From Haliclona indistincta (taxonomy: Eukaryota > Porifera > Demospongiae > Haplosclerida > Chalinidae): a stretch of 64,000 nt of DNA. The stretch lies in contig OZ024784.1 in the NCBI GenBank assembly GCA_964017065.1, forward strand, positions 6,429,152-6,493,151. The letters run 5' to 3'. A model generated the notes under the pieces. The model was not told the origin of the DNA and made no database searches. It saw only the letters and a list, made by a program, of their open reading frames with translations. Position numbers and translations under genes: made by a program. This document shows, one piece after another, positions 58,801-64,000 of the stretch; the first letter of the stretch is position 1, and each line of letters opens with the position of its first letter.

Positions 58801-60679
58801 TAGCAAACAGCTACAATGAATACACATAGAATGCAATGCTGGAGTTTGCATATACAAAACATTTGTACCAGCTACATACAACATACATACAATAGAGTAC
58901 TCATGAGTATACTGACCTGTGGTATGTCTAGAGAAACTCCAGGTCTCAGGTTGACTTTGACACGTGCCAAAGCAGATACAGGATGCAATACTGCACAGAA
59001 GATAATACCACTACTAGTGAAGGATTGATGTGTACTCACAGTAAGTGTTGACAGGTGGTGGGTCTTGTCCTGGGCGAGCTATCTGATCTCTCATAGCATG
59101 CTAGCAAGAAACAATAGTAACCGTGTACACTATCATGTCATGTGCATACCAGCATCTGTTCCTCAGGTAGACTACCCAGTCCTTGAGCAAAGGTATTGAA
59201 ATACACTCCTAGAGAATTCAGCTCCACCAACTGAAGGCAGTGTACATTAATAGTCATGTGTGCTAAAACACATACAGTATCACCTTGTATATTAGTGTTG
59301 CTGCTTCCCTTGACACACACTGCTTCCAGTTTCCATCAGTACTCTAACCAACAGAAGGAAACAGTATAGTACTACATTGAACTCCAAATTGGTAAACTAG
59401 ACACATCACATCCTGTGTGTAACACATAATATGCAGGTCACCTTCAGTTCTAGGCTGTGCAGAGTGATTCCCATAGCAGTGGTAGTTGGGTTGGTCACTG
59501 TATCTTCGTAACGGACGTGCACATCTCTGATTTTGACCTACAGAACAACTCACTTGGTGCAAATGCAAACAATATTTATCAGACGTTAGTAAAATGTCCG
59601 TCGATATTTGCGCATTATCGGCAGAACCACTATGAAATAACATTGCACAATAATGGTGCTTACTACAAGGTTCTTGATGAGATGAGAGACAAGCTTCTCT
59701 GTGAATGTGTCTGGTTTCTCAGCCGCCTTCTCATCCTTCTTGCCCTTTTTCAGTTTCTTCTTTTGCTCTACAATACACAGTAGTGCAACAGTGAATGTAC
59801 ACACAACATATCCCAAAACAAACACAATGCTAACATGCACTAGATAACCATTCCCATCACTACCAATACAAACACACCACACATGCATAATGTGTTTAGT
59901 GAGCCAAACCAACTTGGCACCAATGCTCAATCTCTACAAGAATACAACATTCAGTCAGTCAGTCAGTCATTCAGTCAGTCCATAACCATACTGTGCTATG
60001 CTATGCTGTGCTTACCAGCCTTCAGCTTCTTGGCTGCTTCTTCTAATTTCTTGATCTCGTCTTCTTTTTTCTTGCGTTGTCGTGCCTCGTCTTCTTCAGC
60101 ATTGTACGGACGATCTACAACAGCAAGTCAGTAATCCATGTGGTATGGTGTCTTCAAGTGAACTAGTACATGTTAAATACTTCACTCACTCAGGTCTGGT
60201 TCAACCACTATGTAGATCTCGTCAATAGTAACCACTATCACCTCACTGGTCAGATTCTTCCATGGTATCTTCATCTCAATGTTCCCTACACAACAAATCT
60301 ATAGCTGAAAGCTGGACAAACTAGCTAGAATCAACGGTAACAAGAATAGTGCATGCAATGAATCAGAGGATTGACACCCACCAATGTGACTAGCTTTGAC
60401 TCTGATAGGAAGATCAAACTCTTTCTGCATGTGTTGATGCACATTATAACCTCTTTAAAAGATGGATGGTTCAACTTACAAATAGGTCCTTCTTCAGTTG
60501 GATGTTATCAAGTTTCACATTTCCTGAGCGGAGATAAACGCTGTATCTACCACGTGCAGCCATGCACTACACCACTTACCATTCCATATTCCAACTTTGA
60601 GGTGCGAGCTATCTAGCCGTTCCACATACGGCTCAAGAAACCGGTTTAGAACATCGACGAGAACCGAAGCAAATACCAT
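16854..60679 (-). CDS. VPS13: VPS13 bridge-like lipid-transfer protein (A/C type), spanning a 25.9-kb intron
   Basis: The N-terminus is at 60679 (exon 60580-60679: MVFASVLVDVLNRFLEPYVE..., the Chorein_N start; next exon NVKLDNIQLKKDLF). More than 50 short exons follow down to 52615, and the chain resumes at 26688. The C-terminal part shows, in order, RBG-type beta modules, the VAB/SHR-BD region (SFKVEKGLPEGVFAHHVF near 21.6 kb; DPFPWYDVGPGESLMYTW near 20.1 kb), SGVIWQV...KTLNN (19.4 kb), and the amphipathic ATG_C region rich in G/R/F (GPGEFAEGLGLGLKSFFGG, 17.7-17.9 kb). It ends with RPPRFIGRDGVVRPFSPYKA and a final exon with LRFLMVTDR. VPS13 proteins carry glycerolipids between apposed membranes. 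Only about 45 residues of the terminal PH-like domain are visible before the stop at 16854-16856, shorter than the family norm; a missed 3' exon is possible. A Lys-rich coiled linker lies at 57.7-57.97 kb. Confidence 0.92.
19014..19080. repeat. GA-rich low-complexity tract
   Basis: Repeating GAGAGGGAGGGAGG units inside a VPS13 intron. No coding role. Confidence 0.85.
26290..26640. repeat. inverted-repeat element in a VPS13 intron
   Basis: Contains repeated GGGATATAAC/GTTATATCCC motifs in both orientations (around 26375, 26478, 26586, 26605, 26630) around a GC-rich core. The intron between exons 26195 and 26644 is expanded by it relative to neighbours. Probably a small non-autonomous transposon; ends not defined. 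Confidence 0.4.
26867..28759 (+). pseudogene. array member 0: type A/B chimeric receptor-like gene, interrupted by an insertion
   Basis: Exon 1 26867-26930 is a signal peptide (MSRELKVLWLVSALISA); an in-frame Met at 26849 is an alternative start. Exon 2 runs 26981-27085, is broken by a 784-bp insertion, and resumes at 27874-28279. Exon 3 is 28333-28759. The ectodomain up to GVLEILGC is type A, with 14 Cys (CEDDTCST...CCSCPC), but the stalk, membrane helix (SILVPVVAGVLLPVCLLC) and tail are type B. The tail has YTTV, YSHI, YSMI and YSTV. The insertion is in exon 2 and cannot be spliced out in frame as far as I can see, so this copy is probably dead. The junction shows that A and B genes have recombined. 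Confidence 0.8.
27086..27869. mobile_element. 784-bp insertion in array member 0, with terminal inverted repeats
   Basis: Compared with intact copies (e.g. around 33600), foreign DNA lies between two ACTA copies (27082-27085, 27870-27873), a 4-bp target duplication. TGGGGCGAGCCTGAG at 27105 is matched in reverse by 27855-27869. On the minus strand (27083-27439) is a frame with three copies of a charged repeat (MREMQHERRGAETEEQRE), a type common in transposon-encoded proteins. Class unresolved. Confidence 0.65.
29248..32165 (+). pseudogene. array member: type B remnant split by a retroelement
   Basis: A degenerate signal exon at 29248-29331 (MDIMVSREVAIVLIIIRVL, donor ATG|GTAAGT) is related to the MVSSELV-type exon of B genes. 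The only other recognisable part is 31835-32165: Thr-rich stalk plus the start of the type B membrane helix (SSILPIITTTPVTSSDSILV), cut off at CTISTVD. The cysteine ectodomain and the tail are missing. Between the two parts is a reverse-transcriptase fragment; on the right is another repeat element. Confidence 0.7.
29780..31570 (-). mobile_element. degenerate reverse-transcriptase retroelement
   Basis: Minus-strand fragments, interrupted by stops and frameshifts, match a retroelement RT common in sponge and cnidarian genomes. From 5' to 3' they are: LIALDKCPGVRPIGVTEVAR (about 31.0 kb), LLVDASNAFNQLNRQ (30.8 kb, the RT catalytic Asp motif), WFADDATG (30.66 kb, the YADD-equivalent box), and DIRTRGFWDKSAENTFFDVK (30.0 kb, the C-terminal nuclease-like region). 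It is non-functional. I do not assign a superfamily. Confidence 0.8.
32166..32500. mobile_element. repeat element, copy 1 (CGCCGAGGGTT ends)
   Basis: Begins abruptly inside the type B membrane-helix sequence and is similar over ~300 bp to 42310-42705 and 42830-43060 (shared cores 'aaagtgctttcgttct' and 'ggctcaccttgacggcc'). Ends near CGCCGAGGGTTTTGTGAAAT. Non-coding; no ORF of interest. Confidence 0.65.
33394..34150 (+). CDS. array gene A1: 14-Cys receptor-like membrane protein
   Basis: Exons 33394-33454, 33496-33961, 34012-34150; 221 residues. The signal peptide is MAFSELVTVVWIVLALTHG. The ectodomain has 14 Cys in the order C...CxC...C...C...C...CxC...CCxCPC...C...C, with several N-x-T/S sites. 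A short Ser/Thr stalk, one helix (IISIILPTVCVIILMTIISV) and YYRR follow. The tail is ~60 residues, containing ECYAIPEI and NICYTTT and ending MHCSST. The frame of exon 2 continues into the intron, but the CA|GTATGT donor and ttttacag acceptor give a tail that matches the related tail of the last array gene, which supports the splicing. I recognise no family. Intact. Confidence 0.75.
34205..35285. mobile_element. piggyBac-like non-autonomous element, long copy
   Basis: Flanked by TTAA (34201-34204 and 35286-35289). Ends are CCCTTTAACCCC... and ...TATCTAAAGGG. The corresponding site downstream of the A3, A4 and A5 genes (e.g. 44466-44475, gtgTTAAcaatgaac) is empty with a single TTAA, directly showing insertion with TTAA duplication, the piggyBac hallmark. 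No transposase seen. A ~570-bp segment (about 34525-35095), absent in the shorter copy, may be ancestral or a further insertion. Confidence 0.8.
35517..37166 (+). pseudogene. array gene B1: type B receptor-like gene with a damaged first splice donor
   Basis: Signal exon from 35517 (MVSSELVTVLIVFVLILTHG), exon 2 36065-36677, exon 3 36731-37166. The ectodomain has 12 Cys (KCIVDDNLYNITCTC...LECCSCPQY), then a Thr-rich stalk with seven consecutive Thr, helix and YYRRHQQSGTTQ. The tail has four Y-x-x-(I/V) motifs and ends PDYFDDPSLLQQIRAHKQ. At the exon 1 donor, sister genes read GACAAG|GTAATG but here GACAAAGGCAATG: one extra A and GT changed to GC. Using the GC donor puts exon 2 out of frame, so the copy is probably not expressed as a full receptor. 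Body and tail are otherwise open. Confidence 0.7.
35652..35984. mobile_element. MITE in intron 1 of B1
   Basis: Terminal inverted repeats of ~50 bp starting AGAGTATGGYAGAATAATRC, flanked by TA (mariner-like). The same element sits at the same position in intron 1 of B2-B5, so it was inserted before the B genes duplicated. Confidence 0.8.
37409..37992. mobile_element. 584-bp element with 20-bp terminal inverted repeats
   Basis: AGGTGGYGGGTACCCTTTCG at 37409-37428 is the reverse complement (19/20) of 37973-37992. It lies in the interval between B1 and A2. Short frames inside have no recognisable coding. Probably a non-autonomous DNA transposon. Confidence 0.75.
38368..39397 (+). pseudogene. 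array gene A2: type A gene disrupted by a MITE in exon 2
   Basis: Signal exon 38368-38428 (MASSELVTVVWIMLALTHG). Exon 2 starts with the usual GDCPLD, is interrupted at about 38507, and resumes at 38752 (NTTCECTSG...). The reading frame hits TAA soon after the junction. Downstream sequence through the helix and tail is open and ends MHCSSI at 39397. The stalk carries an extra TVTISS repeat relative to other A genes. A tttcgcag sequence at the right edge of the insertion resembles a splice acceptor, but I find no usable in-frame donor. Confidence 0.75.
38507..38751. mobile_element. ~245-bp MITE in A2 exon 2
   Basis: Intact relatives read CTAGACCCAGAACACTAC; here the sequence is split after CTAGACC and resumes at AGAACACTAC. 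Inside, GCGAAATCCTAACATGGC (38548) and its reverse complement near 38731-38750 (18/19) form terminal inverted repeats. About 40 extra bases lie outside the left repeat. Confidence 0.7.
39471..39912. mobile_element. piggyBac-like non-autonomous element, short copy
   Basis: A 442-bp relative of the element at 34205-35285, in the equivalent place after A2, with TTAA at 39467-39470 and 39913-39916. Occupying the same site as in A1 means insertion preceded the A1/A2 split. Confidence 0.8.
40113..42004 (+). CDS. array gene B2: type B receptor-like gene with truncated tail
   Basis: Exons 40113-40179, 40951-41560, 41614-42004; 355 residues, phases consistent. Signal peptide MESSELVTVLIVIVLILATHG. 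The ectodomain is the most divergent B copy (ECTVNDNLYNITCFCMDYNF; CDCNHELLN; ECCYCPQYEDNTDAVLGC), keeping all 12 Cys. Stalk, helix and first part of the tail match the other B genes, and the four tyrosine motifs are retained. A deletion after PDY removes the FDDPSLLQQ segment and ends the protein at YLSK. Intron 1 is 771 bp because it carries a MITE with a second MITE inside it. Confidence 0.72.
40246..40869. mobile_element. MITE in intron 1 of B2, with nested insertion
   Basis: Same family as the element at 44842-45153, with a partly eroded left end (the AGAGTATGG start is incomplete near 40248). Enlarged by a second element. Confidence 0.7.
40489..40779. mobile_element. TA-flanked MITE nested inside another MITE
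   Basis: GCAGTTTGCATACACTTTGA at 40492-40511 is inverted at 40758-40777. The outer element in other B genes reads gccgcTAatcattg without this segment, and TA flanks both ends here, indicating a mariner-type insertion. Confidence 0.75.
42111..43078. mobile_element. composite repeat region (AACCCTCGGCG elements)
   Basis: Inserted in the sequence that in B1 continues gtgtcat...ttattttgctttcacac. It starts with two tandem 45-bp units containing AACCCTCGGCGCATGCGCG (itself palindromic), then a CTGT microsatellite, then two partial copies of the element also seen at 32166. An end near 42691 reads CGCCGAGGGTT, inverse to the start. No gene supported. Confidence 0.7.
43636..44401 (+). CDS. array gene A3: 14-Cys receptor-like membrane protein
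   Basis: Exons 43636-43696, 43747-44212, 44263-44401; 221 residues. Signal peptide MASSELVIVVWIMLAHTHG. It differs from A1 mainly in the middle of the ectodomain (LSLSTKQTSVALQCC instead of the SSTTNLTSIVVQ stretch) and in the tail end (MHSSSI). This LSTKQTSVALQ variant also occurs in the chimera at 26.9 kb and in A2, so two ectodomain alleles circulate among the copies. Intact. Confidence 0.75.
44713..46326 (+). CDS. array gene B3: 12-Cys receptor-like protein with tyrosine-motif tail
   Basis: Exons 44713-44776, 45234-45840, 45894-46326; 367 residues. Signal peptide MESSELVTVLIVFVLILTHG (an upstream in-frame Met adds MSKQCI). Ectodomain GKCIVDDDLYNISCTC...ECCYCPQYEGTDAMLGC; Thr-rich stalk of ~75 residues; helix SILVPVVAGVLLPVCLLC; then YYRR. 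The ~145-residue tail contains NTYTTV, GLYSHI, SEYSMI and AVYSTV, and ends PDYFDDPSLLQQIRAHKQ. SEYSMI fits the ITIM consensus (S-x-Y-x-x-I); the others fit only Y-x-x-(I/V). Phosphorylation and SH2 binding are inference. Two short introns: the second is 53 bp, the first carries a MITE. Confidence 0.78.
44842..45153. mobile_element. MITE in intron 1 of B3
   Basis: 312 bp, TA-flanked, ~50-bp inverted ends (AGAGTATGG...CCATACTCT). Identical copies in B4 (47982-48293) and near-identical in B5 (51122-51433). Confidence 0.82.
46776..47541 (+). CDS. array gene A4: 14-Cys receptor-like membrane protein
   Basis: Exons 46776-46836, 46887-47352, 47403-47541; 221 residues. Signal peptide MAFSESVAVVWLMLALTHG. 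Distinguishing changes from A1: DPGHYN for DPEHYN, CLPDPC for CLFDPC, stalk TKTTTTAA, Ser for Cys in the helix exit (SLSIILYYRR), and a tail reading STRDDECYAIPGII and ending MHSSSI. Intact. Confidence 0.75.
47853..49466 (+). CDS. array gene B4: near-identical copy of B3
   Basis: Exons 47853-47916, 48374-48980, 49034-49466; 367 residues. The predicted protein appears identical to B3, including the stalk and the four tyrosine motifs, as expected for a 3,140-bp duplicate. Confidence 0.76.
47982..48293. mobile_element. MITE in intron 1 of B4
   Basis: Copy of the 312-bp TA-flanked element in B3, duplicated with its host gene. Confidence 0.8.
49916..50681 (+). CDS. array gene A5: near-identical copy of A4
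   Basis: Exons 49916-49976, 50027-50492, 50543-50681; 221 residues. I see one coding difference from A4: the tail ends MHCSSI rather than MHSSSI (TGT for TCT near 50668), restoring the Cys seen in A1 and A2. Confidence 0.75.
50993..52387 (+). CDS. array gene B5: type B ectodomain with a swapped, YEEI-containing tail
   Basis: Exons 50993-51056, 51514-52120, 52174-52387; 294 residues. Exons 1-2 match B3/B4 (with N for T in VPNVTIS), but exon 3 is unrelated to other B tails. It reads DLKLKDNECYAIPL, then QCTDNIAYSTARPL, AADYEEIQVTTE, and ends TYTNTHL. ECYAIP and the CT(D/E)NI-(A/C)-Y stretch align with the type A tail, so it is a longer relative of the A tail joined to a B ectodomain. YEEI is the preferred Src-family SH2 docking sequence when phosphorylated (established knowledge); use here is inference. 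The acceptor cactatag is the same as in other B genes. It is the last gene of the array, next to the VPS13 exon at 52615. Confidence 0.76.
51122..51433. mobile_element. MITE in intron 1 of B5
   Basis: Same TA-flanked element as in B3/B4, with a few substitutions near its right end (gtagtgtttg, gtccctt). Confidence 0.8.
52615..60679 (-). other. VPS13: VPS13 N-terminal exon block
   Basis: This block holds Chorein_N, an acidic/Lys linker (coding for KKLEEAAKKLKA near 60.05 kb), ELNPLERENMD...VRPLQIIYDE (57.0-57.2 kb, a typical VPS13 stretch) and an RBG module with DVAIHAPLIKIP...VDLGVFSI (53.4-53.75 kb). The last exon runs 52615 to about 52755, ending ...QLQSYCQ at phase 0 with donor CAG|GTGAGTG. 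Inside it a 50-bp GTAAG...TTACAG segment looks like an intron, but removing it breaks the frame, so I read through it. The first exon of the next block starts in phase 0, so the halves join in frame. Confidence 0.85.
54025..54305. repeat. 19-bp minisatellite in a VPS13 intron
   Basis: About fifteen head-to-tail copies of GACAGTATGATAGTAGTGA with occasional TAGTAGCGA or TAGTATTGA variants. Since 19 is not a multiple of three, the long frames across it are artefacts of the repeat. Confidence 0.95.
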
Positions 60680-60951
60680 GTTTGCCTTTAGATCTCACCC
60701 AATGAGTAAGTCTACATTCAAGCTTAAGGTCGTTTTTAGCATGCAGCTACCAACCGTTTGCACAGCTGACGAAGCCACACCTTGTTTGCTCTCACGTGAC
60801 CATGCATATAAATGATGCAGTTGCAGTTATACTGCATTCGGCAGGCTGGAATTATAAGCAGAGCCATTCTCAGGTAATAATGTTACAGATATTTGCAGTG
60901 AGTGCACCTTGCAAGCATAATCTTGTCGCTCGTTTTATAGAGTGCAAAACC
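60680..60951. promoter_or_regulatory. 272-bp divergent promoter interval
   Basis: The VPS13 start (60679, minus) and the SHFRGG gene start (60952, plus) are head-to-head, so both promoters must lie in or overlap this interval. A CACGTGAC-like box (tctcacgtgacc, 60789-60800) is present. No TATA box in a convincing place. Confidence 0.5.
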
Positions 60952-63900
60952 ATGTTGCAGGCTTGCTCTGTAGTGCTGGTGCTAATCTGCACTACAGGAA
61001 TCATGGCAAGTCACTTTCGTGGTGGTATCATCACGGTCAGAAGAAATCCAGACAATACTGTGAGTAATCTTATAAAGAATACTGAATATTGACATCCAAT
61101 CATGTCAACTTGCAATATAATGATGATGATCAGTTGAGACATTAAATTTACGGTAGTCCATTTTAGTTCACAATTAATGTATTTGAACACGAATGCTCTT
61201 ATCGTAGAAATTTGGTGCCATAATTTATTGTATAATTATTGGCTGTACGCTGTAAATATAAAATTTGCCATGCTCTCAAATTAAACACTTCAAGCAATTT
61301 TTCATGCTTTGGGCTTTGTCGTAATAAAAATCGGTGATTTCACAATCAAAAGAAAATGTTTTACAGGTGTGTGTATACTGCATTACATAATAATAATTAT
61401 TATTACAAGGTGGAGTCAGGTAGTCAAAACAACTCTAAACCCCAAAAATAGTGATGAACAATTGTATAAACATAGATTGGCTCTACAATTACAACAATAT
61501 GTATGTATGGCTGCTGATAGCTATTATACACTGCAAATTCTGGCACTTGACAATTATTCATTGTCTATGCCAGCTGGTCTAGATAATTATTATTAATCTT
61601 TTTGTACAGACTGAACTATCTTATCGTGTTTCATGGCGAAGAAATAGCAGTCCTGGTCAAAATTGTGATTCCAATAAATTATTCGAGGCTTATGGCCCTC
61701 GGGCTCCGTCAATAAATCGGATATAGCACTCGCGGGTGTTATAATAATACTTACAAATGTATATCCCAGTTGATCAAAGAATGTTCTGTGTGTATTTTGT
61801 ATATGCCCTTAGTCACAGGTTAAAACCAGTTACATACCACACATGTAATAACTGGATGAGTGAAGTGAGTGCAGCACTTTGTAAATTGCAGGAGGCACAT
61901 AGCTACAATCAACTGGGAGATAAACATACGGCATGTTTATCTCTTGGGAGATAAACTGGGACAAGAGTTCATTACCTAAGAGTATGCACGTAATATATAA
62001 ACCATGACTTCCGGGTTGTTATCAGCAATATGAGACCCGAGCCCGAGATATCAGTGTAATGATATTTACAACACTAATAATGATAATCATCGCACGTATA
62101 GGTAAACTTGTGACGTATAAATATTGCCGGTTGCATACTCTTAGGTAATGAACTCTTGCTGGGAAATTATAAAATATTAATGGTTGCATACTCTTAGGTA
62201 ATGAACTCTTGCTGGGAAATTATAAAATATTAATGGTTGCATACTCTTAGGTAATGAACTCTTGCTGGGAAATAAACATGCCTGCATAGGAAACACACTC
62301 ATGAATGTGTTATCACATTTTACTCGAGTATTCCCTATATACACACTAGTTATGCATATGCATGGATATATTACTTGTGTTTGAGTTTTCTCTTGATAGC
62401 TGCAATAACACCGTGTACTGTATGCATTGCATGTTGACATGATAATTATTAATTATTGTGAATGCACATCGATCCTACAAATAAAATTTTCATTTTTAGT
62501 TCACAAAAAGGTATTTGAACACTAATTTAAAATACTCCTCTTGTTGTGGAAAATTCGTGGAAAATTACAATGGAACCTCTCTATAACGGACAAGTTGAGC
62601 AGTGCTTTTTGTCTGTTATATGGAGACATCTGCTATTAGGAGTGTCCATTAACTGTGTATGATTTTAGGACACTGGCTGTATACCGTAAACATAGAATTG
62701 TCTGCTATGTTAATAACATCTTTTTTTTCAGTGAATTTTGTGTTTTTTGGCTTTGCCATAAATCTTATTGGCAAAAATCAGTAATCAGCATTAAAAATTT
62801 CTGCAGGTGTGCACACACTAGTGTGCATTACTGCATTACATAATGAGGTAGTGAATCAGATGTCATGATCTAAACAACTCTGAACTCCTAGAATAATGAT
62901 GAACAATTTGTGTAAACATTAGAGTATCATTAGACTCTAGACTGGACTAGACTAGGTAAGCTGGACTCCAGACTGCAGTAAGCTAGCTAGAGCTGATTAA
63001 CATCAATATCATGCAGGTTTAGTTATCACAATGCAGTGTTATTTGTATTGTGGATATCCGAGAAAACCAAGAGAAAGTGCAGAGTCCATACAACACACCG
63101 TGAATTGATGACAGATTAACTAACGATTGTCTTTCACTTGCAACAGTAAACTTTAAAATGCCGATTCGCATTTAAATAATACAGTTCAAAGTCCATAGTG
63201 TAGGTTTGTAGTTGTGTACTCTTGACAGCTATTACACACTGCAGATTCCGGGCACTTGAAAATTGTTTATTGTCTATGTCTGGTATATATAATTAATCTA
63301 ATCTTTTTGTACAGACCGAACTATCTTATCGTGTTTCATGGCGAAGAAATAGCAGTCCTGGTCAATATTGTGATTCCACTACTGTTGCTAATGGTAATCT
63401 TGGCAGTGGAGAAGGCAATCTTATATGCTTGAGTGGCTGTTCTGGCACGATTACAGCAATGTCTTATATTTGTACTGACTTCAGTATACAAGAAAATTGG
63501 TCCTTTGGTGAACGTTTTATTGCTTATTCAAATGATGTAGCACTATTTAATGTTGCGGATGAGGTGACTATTGGTTTTACTGGTTGCTGCTGGATATCAT
63601 CTGTCGGTGGCAGCTGGAGCCTTTCAACTAGACTGAGTCTGGTCAAAAGAAATGACACTGGCAGAATCAACTCAACACCTCGTGCCATTACTGCTCCTGT
63701 CATTCGCCTTCAAGAAGGTTGTAATCACACCTTGGCCCTTGCTGTCAGCGACCCTGATGGTGATGATGTTCGCTGTAGATGGGCCAGTACTAATCTTGAA
63801 TGTGGAGGCATCTGTAGTACATTTCCTGGTGCTGTCCTTGATTCAGCTTCTTGTATGATTACTTACTGGGCTAATCAAGGAGCTGGCTACAAAGCTGCTG

Positions 63901-64000
63901 CAATAATGCTTGAAGACTTTTCTCCTGGTCAGTCAGAGCCATTTAGTAGTGTTGGTTTGCAATTCCTGGTTCTAGTAGTTAGTTCAAACAGTCCATGCTC
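60952..64000 (+). CDS. secreted/surface 'SHFRGG' extracellular protein, 5' end (partial)
   Basis: Exon 1 60952-61059 is a signal peptide plus SHFRGGIITVRRNPDNT. Exon 2 starts at 63315 (TELSYRVSWRRNSSPGQYCD) and stays open to the window end; both junctions are phase 0. The cysteine pattern (CLSGCSGTI...CTDFS...GCCWIS...GGSWSLST...LQEGCNHTLAL...PDGDDVRCRWA...ECGGICS...LQFLVLV) is a module I recognise from many cnidarian, lancelet and sponge secreted proteins, often ahead of VWA, EGF or adhesion domains; function is unknown. SVSDPDGDDVRCRW resembles a cadherin/Ig-like strand. The 2.26-kb intron is unusually long here and contains duplicated sequence. Confidence 0.75.
61610..61672 (+). pseudogene. 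duplicated decoy of exon 2 start
   Basis: Tttttgtacag|ACTGAACTATC... at 61610-61672 repeats 63315-63377 with two mismatches, including the splice acceptor and upstream intron sequence. After the match, the frame continues for about 17 codons of foreign sequence to TAG. If spliced in it would truncate the protein. It is best read as a leftover of a local duplication interrupted at 61673. Confidence 0.8.
61960..62290. repeat. 53-bp triplet repeat and inverted partner
   Basis: Three tandem 53-bp units (GGTTGCATACTCTTAGGTAATG...) start at 62129, 62182 and 62235. The same sequence occurs inverted at about 61961-61986 (CAAGAGTTCATTACCTAAGAG), so 61960-62155 is bounded by inverted repeats, as in a small DNA transposon whose right end was then amplified. 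Non-coding, within the intron. Confidence 0.75.

Noticed and set aside
1..64000. CRISPR arrays, tRNA or rRNA genes, bacterial-type operons
   Set aside because: None seen; the tandem repeats present are minisatellites, exon cassettes and duplicated genes, and the coding logic is eukaryotic.

Overview
This is eukaryotic, almost certainly sponge (demosponge; Amphimedon-type) nuclear DNA. Genes are split into many short exons by 45-60 bp GT-AG introns, intergenic gaps are tiny, several gene pairs are head-to-head, and conserved animal genes are recognisable (PLAA, VPS13, EHBP1, FEX) among cysteine-rich proteins I do not recognise. No bacterial operons, rRNA, tRNA or CRISPR were seen.

Left part (1-16.9 kb): the 3' end of an EHBP1-type bMERB protein ending in a CaaX box (+), a fluoride exporter FEX (-), a single-exon seven-helix protein (+), a 23-exon gene for a ~1,880-residue cysteine-rich type I membrane protein built from tandem exon cassettes (-), and a complete 30-exon PLAA gene (+).

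Right part (16.9-60.7 kb, minus strand): one VPS13 lipid-transfer gene. Its N-terminal exons lie at 52.6-60.7 kb and its C-terminal exons at 16.9-26.7 kb. They are separated by one apparent 25.9-kb intron, while its other introns are mostly tens to a few hundred bases.

Inside that intron, on the opposite (+) strand, is the most interesting content: a tandem array of about a dozen three-exon genes or remnants, alternating between two related receptor-like types. Type A has a 14-Cys ectodomain and a short tail. Type B has a 12-Cys ectodomain, a Thr-rich stalk and a long tail with four Y-x-x-(I/V) motifs. Both have a signal peptide, one membrane helix and a shared YYRR membrane-exit sequence. 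One member is an A/B chimera, one has a swapped tail with a YEEI motif, and several are broken by transposons. The last copies form 3,140-bp near-identical tandem units, so the array has expanded recently. I propose it as a candidate undescribed, fast-evolving cell-surface receptor family; ligand, expression and signalling are unknown.

Right end (60.9-64 kb): the start of a secreted or surface protein of the 'SHFRGG' extracellular family, head-to-head with VPS13 and running off the window. Inserted elements throughout include TTAA-flanked piggyBac-like elements, TA-flanked MITEs, a reverse-transcriptase fragment and a large fold-back.
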